Below, piece by piece: positions 1 to 7,037 of a stretch of 26,192 bases of DNA; the stretch's first letter is position 1, and each line of letters starts with the position of its first letter. A model generated the notes under the pieces. It was given only the letters and a program-made list of their open reading frames with translations, did not search any database and was not told the DNA's origin. The position numbers and the translations under genes are program-made. Source of the stretch: JBBTVI01 sp038063315 (GTDB lineage Bacteria; Patescibacteriota; Minisyncoccia; Sungbacterales; HO2-52-23); the NCBI GenBank assembly GCA_038063315.1, contig JBBTVI010000053.1, positions 1-26,192 on the forward strand, given 5' to 3'.

Positions 1-56
1 AGGCAGAAATGCTGGATTGCTTCGTCGTCCTGCAGCAGGACTCCTCGCAATGACGG
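1..56. repeat. CATTGCGAG-family palindromic element, right arm (cut by window edge)
   Basis: The stretch has the right-arm signature of the family found about ten times in this window: GGATTGCTTCGTCGTCCTGC, then CAGGACTCCTCGCAATGAC. Its left arm would lie before the window. It ends some 35 bp before dnaK. Confidence 0.85.
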
Positions 57-90
57 CTGTATAGGCGTGGGGGATTCTACACATAATACT

Positions 91-1977
91 ATGTCAAAAA
101 TTTTAGGAATTGATTTGGGGACGACAAATTCGGCGATGGCCATTGTTGAGGGCGGCGAGCCGCGCATCATCGAGAACAAGGAAGGGAACAGGACAACGCC
201 TTCGGTTGTCGCCACGGCGAAATCCGGCGATCGCCTCGTCGGTCTTCTCGCCAAGCGCCAAGCCGTGACAAATCCGCAAAATACTTTGTATTCGATCAAG
301 CGTCTCATCGGCCGGAAATTCGGCGACGGCGAGGTCCAGCGCGATAAAACGCTTCTGCCCTATGAAATGAAGGAAGCCGCAAACGGCGGGGTGGAGGTAA
401 AGATGGGCGATAAATGGTTCCGCCCAGAGGAGATTTCCGCAATGGTCCTCCAAAAAATCAAGCGCGACACCGAGGAGAAACTGGGTCAGAAAATCGAGGA
501 GGCCGTGATCACCGTGCCCGCGTATTTCGACGACTCGCAGAGAAAAGCCACGCAGGCCGCTGGGGAGATCGCGGGACTAAAAGTGCGGCGCATCATCAAC
601 GAGCCGACTGCGGCCGCGCTCGCATACGGGTTTAACAAGAAAAAAAACGAGCAGATCGTGGTCTACGATTTCGGCGGCGGGACATTCGACGTCTCGGTGC
701 TCGACATCGCGGAGGATACAATTGAGGTTAAGGGTGTGGACGGCGACACCCACCTCGGCGGGGACGACATTGACCAGAAAATCATTGAGTGGATCATCGC
801 CGAATTCAAGCGCGACCAGGGCATTGATCTTGCGAAAGACACGCTGGCCCTCCAGCGTCTGAAGGAATCGGCGGAGAAAGCGAAGCACGAGCTTTCAACA
901 ACGCCGCAGACCGAACTCAATCTGCCCTTTATCACATCGGACGCCTCGGGCCCCCGGCACCTTGTCATGACATTCACGCGCGCCAAGCTTGAGGAGCTGG
1001 TACACGAGATGATTGACCGCTCGATTGAGATTACGAAGCGCGCGGTCGAGGGCGCCGGCTTCAAACTTCCGGATATTGACGAGGTGATTCTCGTCGGCGG
1101 CCAGACGCGGATGCCGTATATTATTGAGGCGGTGCGCAAACTCTTCAATAAGGAACCGAATCGCACGATCAATCCCGATGAGGTGGTCGCGGCGGGCGCG
1201 GCGGTGCAGGGCGGGATTCTGCAAGGCGACGTCAAGGACATCCTGCTGCTTGATGTGACGCCTCTCGGACTCGGCATTGAGACGCTCGGCGGCGTGATGA
1301 CGAAACTCATGGAGAAGAATACCACCATTCCCGCGTCCAAATCGCAGATTTTCTCAACAGCAGGCGATTCCCAGACCACGGTTGAAATTCATGTGCTGCA
1401 GGGCGAGCGCGAAATGGCCGCGGATAATAAATCTCTTGCGCGCTTTATGCTCGACGGCATTCCGCCTGCGCCGCGCGGCATGCCCCAGATTGAGGTGACG
1501 TTTGATATTGATGCCAACGGCGTGACCTCGGTGGCCGCAAAGGACAGGACAACGGGCAAAAGCCAGTCCGTGCGGATCGAGTCCTCATCGCTGACCAAAG
1601 ACGAGATTGAGCGCATGAAAAATGACGCGGCAATGCACGCGGACGAGGACCGGAAGAAAAAAGACATGGCCGAGAAGCAAAATATCGCGGATACCATGGT
1701 TTATACCGCGGAGAAGGCGCTTCGGGACGCGGGCGACAAAGTGCCGCAGGATGTACGGATTGAGATTGAGACGAAAATCGCGGCAGTCAAAACCGCGCGC
1801 GGAGCAGCCGATGTAGACGCGTTGCGGCGCACGTCGGACGATTTGACGCAGGCAATGCAGAAAATCGGAGAGCATCTGATGAAGCAGCAGGATGCGGGCT
1901 CGCCATCTTCGCCAGAGAATCCGGATGAACCCAAAGAGGCGGAGTATAAGGAGAAGAAAGACGAGGATCAGTCCTGA
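91..1977 (+). CDS. dnaK: Chaperone DnaK (Hsp70)
   Basis: DnaK is the ATP-dependent cytosolic Hsp70 chaperone; DnaJ stimulates its ATPase and GrpE exchanges its nucleotide. The product has 628 residues, the usual length. Visible landmarks are the N-terminal phosphate loop GIDLGTTNSAMAIVE, the actin-fold motifs VYDFGGGTFDVSVL and ILVGGQTRMP, the interdomain linker DILLLDVTPLGLGIET, a beta-sandwich substrate domain, and a helical lid ending in a charged tail rich in E, K and D. I chose ATG 91 because family members begin at this point; an in-frame GTG at 67 would add eight unconserved residues. No good ribosome site lies before ATG 91. dnaJ follows after one membrane protein gene; grpE and hrcA are not in the window. 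The TGA stop overlaps the outer arm of the next repeat. Confidence 0.98.
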   Translation: MSKILGIDLGTTNSAMAIVEGGEPRIIENKEGNRTTPSVVATAKSGDRLVGLLAKRQAVTNPQNTLYSIKRLIGRKFGDGEVQRDKTLLPYEMKEAANGGVEVKMGDKWFRPEEISAMVLQKIKRDTEEKLGQKIEEAVITVPAYFDDSQRKATQAAGEIAGLKVRRIINEPTAAALAYGFNKKKNEQIVVYDFGGGTFDVSVLDIAEDTIEVKGVDGDTHLGGDDIDQKIIEWIIAEFKRDQGIDLAKDTLALQRLKESAEKAKHELSTTPQTELNLPFITSDASGPRHLVMTFTRAKLEELVHEMIDRSIEITKRAVEGAGFKLPDIDEVILVGGQTRMPYIIEAVRKLFNKEPNRTINPDEVVAAGAAVQGGILQGDVKDILLLDVTPLGLGIETLGGVMTKLMEKNTTIPASKSQIFSTAGDSQTTVEIHVLQGEREMAADNKSLARFMLDGIPPAPRGMPQIEVTFDIDANGVTSVAAKDRTTGKSQSVRIESSSLTKDEIERMKNDAAMHADEDRKKKDMAEKQNIADTMVYTAEKALRDAGDKVPQDVRIEIETKIAAVKTARGAADVDALRRTSDDLTQAMQKIGEHLMKQQDAGSPSSPENPDEPKEAEYKEKKDEDQS

Positions 1978-2223
1978 ATTATGGGGCTGGAATTATGAAT
2001 TATGGAAGAGCAGCAGATCGAGGACGAATTTTTGCCATAAGAAACTGTCGAAAAAGTCATTGCGAGGAGCAGCAGCGACGAAGCAATCCATGCAGCCCCT
2101 TACTGTATGCCGCATAAACTGGATTGCTGCGCTCCCTCTCGACGGACTCGGGATCGCTCGCAATGACGGATGGGGGGGTCTTTTTCAAAAGTTTCTAATA
2201 CATAATACATACCCCATAATTCC
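1976..2223. repeat. Nested repeat: GAATTATGGGG shell around AGAAAC-type CATTGCGAG element
   Basis: Three layers are visible. The outer pair is GAATTATGGGG at 1976-1986 and its reverse complement CCCCATAATTC at 2212-2222. The middle pair is AGAAACTGTCGAAAAAG from 2040 and its imperfect inverse ending GTTTCT at 2196. The core has CATTGCGAG near 2059 and CTCGCAATG near 2157. The outer layer begins inside the dnaK stop codon and ends about 10 nt before the next start. A 151-codon open frame crossing this region is repeat sequence and not a convincing gene. Confidence 0.85.
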
Positions 2224-2231
2224 TCATCTGC

Positions 2232-3191
2232 GTGCCAAACGTTCTCGCCAAAGAATTTATTCTCGCATTTTTGACGTTTTCCTCCGGCGTTACCGCGTCG
2301 TGGTACTGGTTTCGTTTTGTCCCTGTGCTGGCTGCCGGAGAAATTAACGACTGGGCAACAATACTGATCGCGACGCTTCTGCTGCTCGGAGCCGCGATTT
2401 GTTTCTCGGTTTTCACCATACTCGTCAAGTCCCGCGGGATCATGTATGCGACTGTTGCGTTGACCGCGGGCGTCCCGTATTTGTTTGTGCCGGCCGAGAT
2501 TCCTGTGTTAGTCGCGTTCGGATCAAGCGTGTTATTTCTCATTGTCGCGGCATCATTTATCCGGACCGAGCATGTATTGACGCCCGGCTTCAATACGCGA
2601 AAAATCATCCGCGCGGGGCTGCCGCTTTACTTTACGATCATCTCACTGACCGTCTCAATCTATTATTTCGTCGCCGTCCGGCCCAAAAGCATTGTTGATA
2701 TCATTCTCCCGCGTCCGGCATTCAATGCGAGCGTCCGGCAGCTTTCGCGCCCGATTACAATGCTTCTCGGCATGGCGCCGATTGCGCCGGAGCAAACTGT
2801 GGACGATGCGCTCAAGGCATATGTTACGAGCGATTTACAAAAACGCGGCATTGATGCATCAGCGATTCCGGCAGAGGAACTTACGAAAATGATTGCCTCA
2901 GTGCGTGAAAATCTTGCGGCGCAATTCAACCTCACACTTGACGGCAAGACGTCGCTCCCGGACGCCATTTACCAAAATATCGGCGCCCGCGCCGATGCGA
3001 TCGCGGGGCCTTACAGAAAGTATTTCCCGTTTGGGGCCGCGTTGCTTTTCTTCCTGACTTTTAAGGGTTTGACTCTGCCGCTTCACTATGCCACTATTCT
3101 TATAACGGCAATCGTGATAAAAATTCTCATTGCGATTCAATTCGTCAAAAAACAGAAAGAGCAGGTGACTGTGGAACGACTGACATTGTAA
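2232..3191 (+). CDS. Unknown multi-pass membrane protein
   Basis: I do not recognise a family. The 319-residue product shows hydrophobic segments at about 42-65, 69-87, 92-110, 128-150 and 265-305. Between about 151 and 262 lies a mostly soluble region (ASVRQLSRP to RADAIAGPYRKY) with charged amphipathic stretches. The C-terminus is short and basic (KKQKEQVTVERL). The start is GTG; a CATAAT box at 2215-2220 lies 11 nt before it, so the leader may be very short. It sits between dnaK and dnaJ on the same strand, which suggests co-expression at most; no chaperone function can be read from the sequence. Confidence 0.75.
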   Translation: MPNVLAKEFILAFLTFSSGVTASWYWFRFVPVLAAGEINDWATILIATLLLLGAAICFSVFTILVKSRGIMYATVALTAGVPYLFVPAEIPVLVAFGSSVLFLIVAASFIRTEHVLTPGFNTRKIIRAGLPLYFTIISLTVSIYYFVAVRPKSIVDIILPRPAFNASVRQLSRPITMLLGMAPIAPEQTVDDALKAYVTSDLQKRGIDASAIPAEELTKMIASVRENLAAQFNLTLDGKTSLPDAIYQNIGARADAIAGPYRKYFPFGAALLFFLTFKGLTLPLHYATILITAIVIKILIAIQFVKKQKEQVTVERLTL

Positions 3192-3195
3192 ATAC

Positions 3196-3278
3196 AGGCG
3201 CTAGGAATTAGGCACTAGGCGTTAGCAAATTTTCGATCATCCTAATTATAGCGCCTAATGCCTATGGCCTAATGCCTT
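3196..3278. repeat. CTAATGCC-type low-complexity inverted repeat
   Basis: The left arm is made of GGCGCTAGG, ATTAGGCACTAGGCGTTAG. The right arm carries AGCGCCTAATGCCTATGGCC and TAATGCC, close to the inverse of the left. It starts 4 nt after the preceding stop codon and ends 6 nt before dnaJ. A near copy lies inside uvrC at 5697-5735. Confidence 0.75.
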
Positions 3279-3284
3279 TATAGC

Positions 3285-4388
3285 ATGTCCAAAGATTATT
3301 ATACCGTTCTCGGCGTTGCGCATAACGCGACGAAGGACGAAATCAAAAAAGCGTACCGCAAGCTCGCCCATCAGCACCACCCGGATAAAAAGGGAGGGGA
3401 TGAAGCGCGCTTCAAGGAACTCAGCGAGGCGTATCAAATTCTGTCGGATGATCAAAAGCGCGCGCAATACGACCGTTTTGGCCGCGTCTTCGATGGCGCA
3501 GGAGGATCGCGCCCGGGCGGGTTTGAGTGGCCTGGGGGCGGTTTTCGCATGGATTTCGGCGAGGATCATGACGGCCAGCACTCCGATTTCTCCGACGTTT
3601 TTGAGGACTTCATGGGAAATATTTTCGGCGGCGGACGGGGACGGTCAAAAACGAACGAGCGCAAAGGCAAGGACATTCATGTTGATATTGAAGTTACGTT
3701 CACGGAATCCATTTTCGGCGTAAAAAAAGATATTGAACTCGCCAAACTTATGCGTTGCGTACGGTGCAACGGCTTGGGCGGCGAGCCGGGAACCATGCTC
3801 CATAAGTGCGGGACGTGCCAGGGCGCGGGGAACGTCAAAAGAACACATCAGACGATTCTTGGAGCTCTTACCCAGGTTTCGATTTGCGCGGCGTGCGCGG
3901 GCACTGGCCAGGTTCCCGAGACGCCGTGCAGCCAATGCCGCGGCAGGCGGATCGAGCAGGCGATCGAGCGGATCGAGGTCTTTATACCGAAAGGAATGAA
4001 CGAGGGCGAAGTCCTTAAAATTACAGGCAAGGGCGAGGCGTCCTTGGCCGGCGGAATTCCCGGTGATCTCTTCATCCATCCGTATGTTCAGCCGCAGGAA
4101 ATGTTCCGGCGCCAGGGCGACGATATCGTGATGATTTTGTCCGTCAAACTCTCGCAGGCGATTTTGGGCGATACAATCTCGGCCAAAACGCTTGACGGGG
4201 GTATTGATCTCAAAATTCCCGAAGGCACGCAAACAGGCGACGTTCTCAGATTGCGCGGCAAAGGCGCATTTGCCTCGAGCGGCTATGGCCGCGGCAATCT
4301 CCTGATCGAAATGAAAGTGGAGATGCCCCGCAAAGTGAGCCGTGCGGTCAAAACTATCATATATGAATTGAAGAAAGAGGGATTGTAA
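3285..4388 (+). CDS. dnaJ: Chaperone DnaJ (Hsp40)
   Basis: DnaJ delivers substrates to DnaK and triggers its ATP hydrolysis. The 367-residue product has the type I order: J domain at 1-65 with the essential HPD at residues 32-34; a Gly/Phe-rich linker at about 70-125; four zinc-finger repeats (CVRCNGLG, CGTCQGAG, CAACAGTG, CSQCRGRR); and C-terminal client-binding domains with GDLFIH and GEVLKITGKGEA. The fourth repeat ends RGRR where the family usually has GxG, so that knuckle is slightly atypical. Start ATG 3285 lies just after the CTAATGCC repeat and has no clear ribosome site. It is the partner of dnaK upstream on the same strand. Confidence 0.97.
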   Translation: MSKDYYTVLGVAHNATKDEIKKAYRKLAHQHHPDKKGGDEARFKELSEAYQILSDDQKRAQYDRFGRVFDGAGGSRPGGFEWPGGGFRMDFGEDHDGQHSDFSDVFEDFMGNIFGGGRGRSKTNERKGKDIHVDIEVTFTESIFGVKKDIELAKLMRCVRCNGLGGEPGTMLHKCGTCQGAGNVKRTHQTILGALTQVSICAACAGTGQVPETPCSQCRGRRIEQAIERIEVFIPKGMNEGEVLKITGKGEASLAGGIPGDLFIHPYVQPQEMFRRQGDDIVMILSVKLSQAILGDTISAKTLDGGIDLKIPEGTQTGDVLRLRGKGAFASSGYGRGNLLIEMKVEMPRKVSRAVKTIIYELKKEGL

Positions 4389-4436
4389 ACGTCCCCTTTC
4401 TCCCTTCCTTTCATATGAAGTAGTAAACCATCACTT

Positions 4437-4607
4437 CCGTCATTGCGAGGGACCCCGAGTCGGTCGAGGGGGCGCGCGGCAATCTCCACCTCCGCTGAAG
4501 CTACGGCGGACAAGCAGGGTCCTCTTCTTACCATGTTTACCTCATGCTCGCCCGCCGAAACCTTGTGAAGGCGGGGATTGCTTCGTCGTCTAACTCCTCG
4601 CAATGAC
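4437..4607. repeat. CATTGCGAG-family element with an insert
   Basis: The left arm begins CGTCATTGCGAGGGACCCCG and the right arm ends ACTCCTCGCAATGAC. Between them the usual short spacer is replaced by about 75 bp containing CCTCCGCTGAAGCTACGGCG and GCGGGG-type blocks, which look like other dispersed repeat words. It lies about 50 bp after dnaJ. Confidence 0.85.
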
Positions 4608-4793
4608 CCCCTCTGCTGCGATAAACCTCCAATGAGCGCATCTCAATCGGGATTGGCGATTCGCCTCTGACTTTTATGTTGCCTCAATTTTACGATTGAG
4701 AACACGCCTCTCCCGCTCATTGGGTAGCGGCGTTTTTTCTTGCGTGCCGAACGCCTCTCGGATTTCGGACGCGCCGTCTGATTTTTATGCGTA
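4608..4793. other. Intergenic stretch holding a 23-nt word shared with the atpF-atpH spacer
   Basis: No credible gene is seen here. Positions 4622-4644 are the exact reverse complement of 22868-22890, a word containing GAGATGCGCTCATTGG. CCGCT at 4709 and AGCGG at 4726 form a weak hairpin followed by CG and six T, a possible weak plus-strand terminator. The short minus-strand open frame here is a shadow of the end of uvrC. Confidence 0.5.
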
Positions 4794-6068
4794 TCATTCG
4801 GTTGCATAGGATTTTCTCCGCAACCGATGGTGCTGCTTTTTTGCAAAGCGGTGCGCCTCGTCGCGAATATGCTGGAAAAAATGCATGACGGGTAAAGGAA
4901 GAGTATCGAGCCGGATTGGCAGGCGTTTGCCCGCGACGTAGAGTTCCTCCTCGCGTTTGGCAAGCGCGGTCACAACGCCGGAAAAACGGCTGGCCGCGAT
5001 AATGGGCAATACGGCGTTGAGCTGCGGCTTTCCGCCGTCAATAACAATGAGATCCGGATACGGCCACTCGGTATGGGCCATGCGCCTGCGGAATACCTCC
5101 TTCATCATATCAACATCGCTTTGCTGATGCACGGTGTGGATGTTGAACATCCGATACGCGGCTTTTGCGGGCGCCCCATAGTTGAAAACGACCATTGAGC
5201 CCGTAGCCGCGGTTCCGGAAATATTGGAAATGTCATACGCTTCTGCGCGGACAATCGCGCTCGCGCGGCCGAAAATCTGCATCAGCGCGCGGTCAAGATG
5301 TCGTCGCGTTTCCTTTGCTGCTGGCGCGGCCTCAAGAACTCCGCGATGCCGCAAAATATTTTCGATTCCCGCAATTTGATCGCGGAGCACCCCGGCCTCT
5401 TCAAAGTTTTGCGCGCCGGACGCCTTTCGCATCTTCCTCCGCAAGACCGCGAGAAACGGCTTTCCTCTGCCCCGTAAGATTCTCTTTAATCCTGAAAGCG
5501 CTTCGCGGTATTTTTTGCGGTCCGCGTCCGTCGGAGTGCTCAAACGGTTGCAGCAATACCCCGGACACCGGTCGATGTGGGCATTGACGCACGGGCCGCG
5601 ATGCGGCCGCGCGCATGTGCAGTAGGGAAAAATTTTACGCAAGCTCCGTAAAACGCCACGCAGCATAGCGGCGCTCGTGAAGGGACCGATATAAGCAGGC
5701 ATTAGGCGATAGGCGTTAGGCGTTAATGGTTGATGGGTTATGAATATGCGTGGAAACTGTTCTTTTGTGATACCGACGTAGGCATAATTTTTGTCGTCGC
5801 GCAGAAGCACGTTATATTTCGGAATGTGCATTTTAATCAGGCGCGCCTCCTCAATGAGCGCCTCGATCTCACCCGTGGTTTCCCGCCACATGACCGCCGT
5901 GGCTTCTCTTCGGAGTTGCGCGATTTTGAGGATGGTGTTTTTGCGGAAATAAGAAGAAAGCCGCTTTTTCAGATTGGCGGCTTTGCCGATGTAGAGTACT
6001 GTTTCGCCGCGCATAAAGAAATACACGCCTGGCGACTCAGGAATATCGAGTGGCTTTTCAACCGCCAT
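4794..6068 (-). CDS. uvrC: Excinuclease ABC subunit C, short form
   Basis: UvrC makes both incisions around a DNA lesion in nucleotide excision repair with UvrA and UvrB. The 424-residue product has an N-terminal GIY-YIG nuclease (GVYFF at 14-18, LYIGKA at 25-30), a cysteine cluster at 150-173 matching the iron-sulfur site of the family, a UVR helix pair at about 210-240, and the RNase H-like nuclease with YDISNISG (Asp279), VIDGGKPQL (Asp344) and RDEAHRFA. It stops at about residue 424, where the C-terminal helix-hairpin-helix region of full-length UvrC (about 600 residues) would begin. Residues 112-124 are encoded by a dispersed repeat in frame. The promoter on the minus strand is near consensus and gives an almost leaderless message. 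Confidence 0.95.
   Translation of the reverse strand: MAVEKPLDIPESPGVYFFMRGETVLYIGKAANLKKRLSSYFRKNTILKIAQLRREATAVMWRETTGEIEALIEEARLIKMHIPKYNVLLRDDKNYAYVGITKEQFPRIFITHQPLTPNAYRLMPAYIGPFTSAAMLRGVLRSLRKIFPYCTCARPHRGPCVNAHIDRCPGYCCNRLSTPTDADRKKYREALSGLKRILRGRGKPFLAVLRRKMRKASGAQNFEEAGVLRDQIAGIENILRHRGVLEAAPAAKETRRHLDRALMQIFGRASAIVRAEAYDISNISGTAATGSMVVFNYGAPAKAAYRMFNIHTVHQQSDVDMMKEVFRRRMAHTEWPYPDLIVIDGGKPQLNAVLPIIAASRFSGVVTALAKREEELYVAGKRLPIRLDTLPLPVMHFFQHIRDEAHRFAKKQHHRLRRKSYATE
5697..5735 (-). repeat. In-frame CTAATGCC repeat inside uvrC
   Basis: On the minus strand this encodes HQPLTPNAYRLMP within UvrC. The 24-nt block CCTAACGCCTATC plus GCCTAATGCCT differs at two positions from the intergenic repeat before dnaJ (about 3254-3277). 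Homologous UvrC proteins pass from the FPRIF strand to the Y-GPF motif with few residues, so this looks like an insertion that kept the frame. Confidence 0.75.
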
Positions 6069-6075
6069 GTTGACA

Positions 6076-6103
6076 ATAATAGCAGAAAAATGCAGAATGT
6101 GAA
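6076..6103 (-). promoter_or_regulatory. uvrC promoter, near-leaderless
   Basis: On the minus strand, TTCACA (6103-6098) is followed by a 16-nt spacer and TATTAT (6081-6076). The ATG is 7 nt beyond the -10 box, so transcription should start at or next to the start codon. Confidence 0.65.
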
Positions 6104-6190
6104 AGTGTTACGGGGAGATGTTTCTTAACAAAGATATGATAGGAAAAACCAAAGGAAATTAACGTTCCTGAGGATGCGGGAGAGAATTAA

Positions 6191-6457
6191 ATGTCCGGTA
6201 ATCGTACGGCGCCGCAAGGTTCAGGCACATCGCCGATCGATCCTTATATGGAGTTCATCGGCGCAATCTTGAGGGAAGCGCTTAAGGAGGCAATAGGCAC
6301 ACCCGATAATTCGGAGGAGAGACAATGGTTTTATTCAACGACTTGCAAATTCCTTTGTGAAGTTGCTGGTCTAAATCATAATTATTTCCTTTGGAAGGGG
6401 GAAATGTGTCTCCCGAGACGGAGACACAAAAGGCAAAACCCATTGCATTGGCGTTGA
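6191..6457 (+). CDS. Small orphan protein
   Basis: This 88-residue product is not recognised. It has a polar N-terminus, an amphipathic helix-like stretch (PYMEFIGAILREALKEAIG), two cysteines in STTCKFLCEVAG, and a basic C-terminus (CLPRRRHKRQNPLHWR). GGGAGA lies 8 nt before ATG 6191 and TATGAT at 6135-6140 could be a -10 box. The last 18 codons overlap two hairpins, and the stop lies in the second, so the C-terminus may be accidental or the transcript may also act as RNA. Coding status is uncertain. Confidence 0.4.
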   Translation: MSGNRTAPQGSGTSPIDPYMEFIGAILREALKEAIGTPDNSEERQWFYSTTCKFLCEVAGLNHNYFLWKGEMCLPRRRHKRQNPLHWR

Positions 6458-6472
6458 CGCTGTTAATGCAAT
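6405..6472 (+). other. Two perfect hairpins before a terminator
   Basis: TGTGTCTC (6405-6412) pairs with GAGACACA (6421-6428). ATTGCATT (6442-6449) pairs with AATGCAAT (6465-6472), with an inner GCGT/ACGC pair. With the terminator that follows, three hairpins lie in 95 nt, which could be a structured 3' end or a small RNA. Confidence 0.5.
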
Positions 6473-6473
6473 A

Positions 6474-6499
6474 GACCGTCTATCTGCGACGGTCTTTTT
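6474..6499 (+). terminator. Rho-independent terminator
   Basis: GACCGTC, a 7-nt loop and GACGGTC are followed by TTTTTA. It ends the transcript of the small ORF at 6191-6457. Confidence 0.8.
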
Positions 6500-6554
6500 A
6501 TTGCGTTTCTTCGTCTTCTCCACTATATTGAGAGGTGAAAACGAAGTGGCCAGT

Positions 6555-6592
6555 GGCCCCATCGTCTAGCCTGGCCTAGGACATCAGCTTTT
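6555..6592 (+). pseudogene. Broken tRNA-Glu copy, 5' half
   Basis: These 38 nt are identical to the first 38 nt of the intact tRNA-Glu 120 bp downstream: acceptor 5' strand, whole D arm, anticodon-stem 5' strand and the start of the loop. The match ends inside the anticodon loop, exactly where a perfect 30-bp palindrome begins. After the palindrome the first five bases, CAAGC, again match the intact gene, but the rest does not form a tRNA 3' half. Confidence 0.85.
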
Positions 6593-6622
6593 TCCGCCGG
6601 AGGCGGATCCGCCTCCGGCGGA
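6593..6622. repeat. Perfect 30-bp GC-rich palindrome
   Basis: The half-site TCCGCCGGAGGCGGA is followed directly by its reverse complement, with no spacer. It lies at the breakpoint of the partial tRNA-Glu copy. Similar GGCGGACAAGC text occurs inside the repeat at 4437-4607. Confidence 0.9.
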
Positions 6623-6674
6623 CAAGCCATAGAAATGATAATGGCGAGATTGGTTTAAGACACAAATAAATATT

Positions 6675-6749
6675 GGCCCCATCGTCTAGCCTGGCCTAGG
6701 ACATCAGCTTTTCAAGCTGAGTACATGGGTTCGAATCCCATTGGGGCCG
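6675..6749 (+). tRNA. tRNA-Glu (anticodon UUC)
   Basis: The cloverleaf is complete. GGCCCCA pairs with TGGGGCC, discriminator G; the D arm is GTC...GAC; the anticodon stem is TCAGC/GCTGA with loop TTTTCAA, giving UUC; the T arm is TGGGT-TCGAATC-CCA type. It spans 75 nt and CCA is not encoded. A terminator follows at once, so it is probably a single-gene unit. Confidence 0.95.
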
Positions 6750-6754
6750 TGACG

Positions 6755-6786
6755 AAAATAACCGCTTATTCAAGGGGTTATTTTTT
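6755..6786 (+). terminator. Terminator after tRNA-Glu
   Basis: AAAATAACC (6755-6763) pairs with GGTTATTTT (6776-6784), and the T run continues to 6786. Confidence 0.75.
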
Positions 6787-7037
6787 ATACCCTCCGCGGA
6801 TGTTGGAACTCTATGAAACGTATCCGAACATCCTCGATCAGGAGAATTTCTTTACAAAGAAACGTCGTTATGATTTACTTTGTGTAGCGTTCTCAAGTTG
6901 ACAAAAGTGGGTTGATCAAGGCAGGTGACTCGATCATTTCCCCGACCAGGGGGTACCGATTCTTTGAACGCGAGGGAGGCAGCACGAAAAGCTGTTGACT
7001 GATTTTTAACAATTCAATACACAGGGAGGTGCATTGT
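6787..7037. other. Intergenic stretch, possible 33-codon ORF
   Basis: An ATG frame at 6800-6901 would encode 33 residues containing YPNILDQENFFTKKRRYDLL, but it has no ribosome site. TTGACT at 6995-7000 with a poor -10 at about 7018 might serve the next gene. No repeat of the families seen elsewhere is present. Confidence 0.25.

Noticed and set aside
67..90. GTG 67 as dnaK start
   Set aside because: The eight extra residues are not part of DnaK and no ribosome site supports it; ATG 91 matches the family start.
1892..2347. 151-codon plus-strand ORF after dnaK
   Set aside because: It runs through the nested repeat in a shifted frame; its peptide is translated repeat text and it overlaps the better 2232-3191 gene.
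3645..4232. 195-codon minus-strand ORF opposite dnaJ
   Set aside because: Mirror of a gene with full DnaJ motifs; no ribosome site or homology.
6555..6749. Integrative element attachment sites at tRNA-Glu
   Set aside because: The duplicated part is the 5' half, not the 3' end used by most integrases, the interval is only 120 bp, and no integrase is present.
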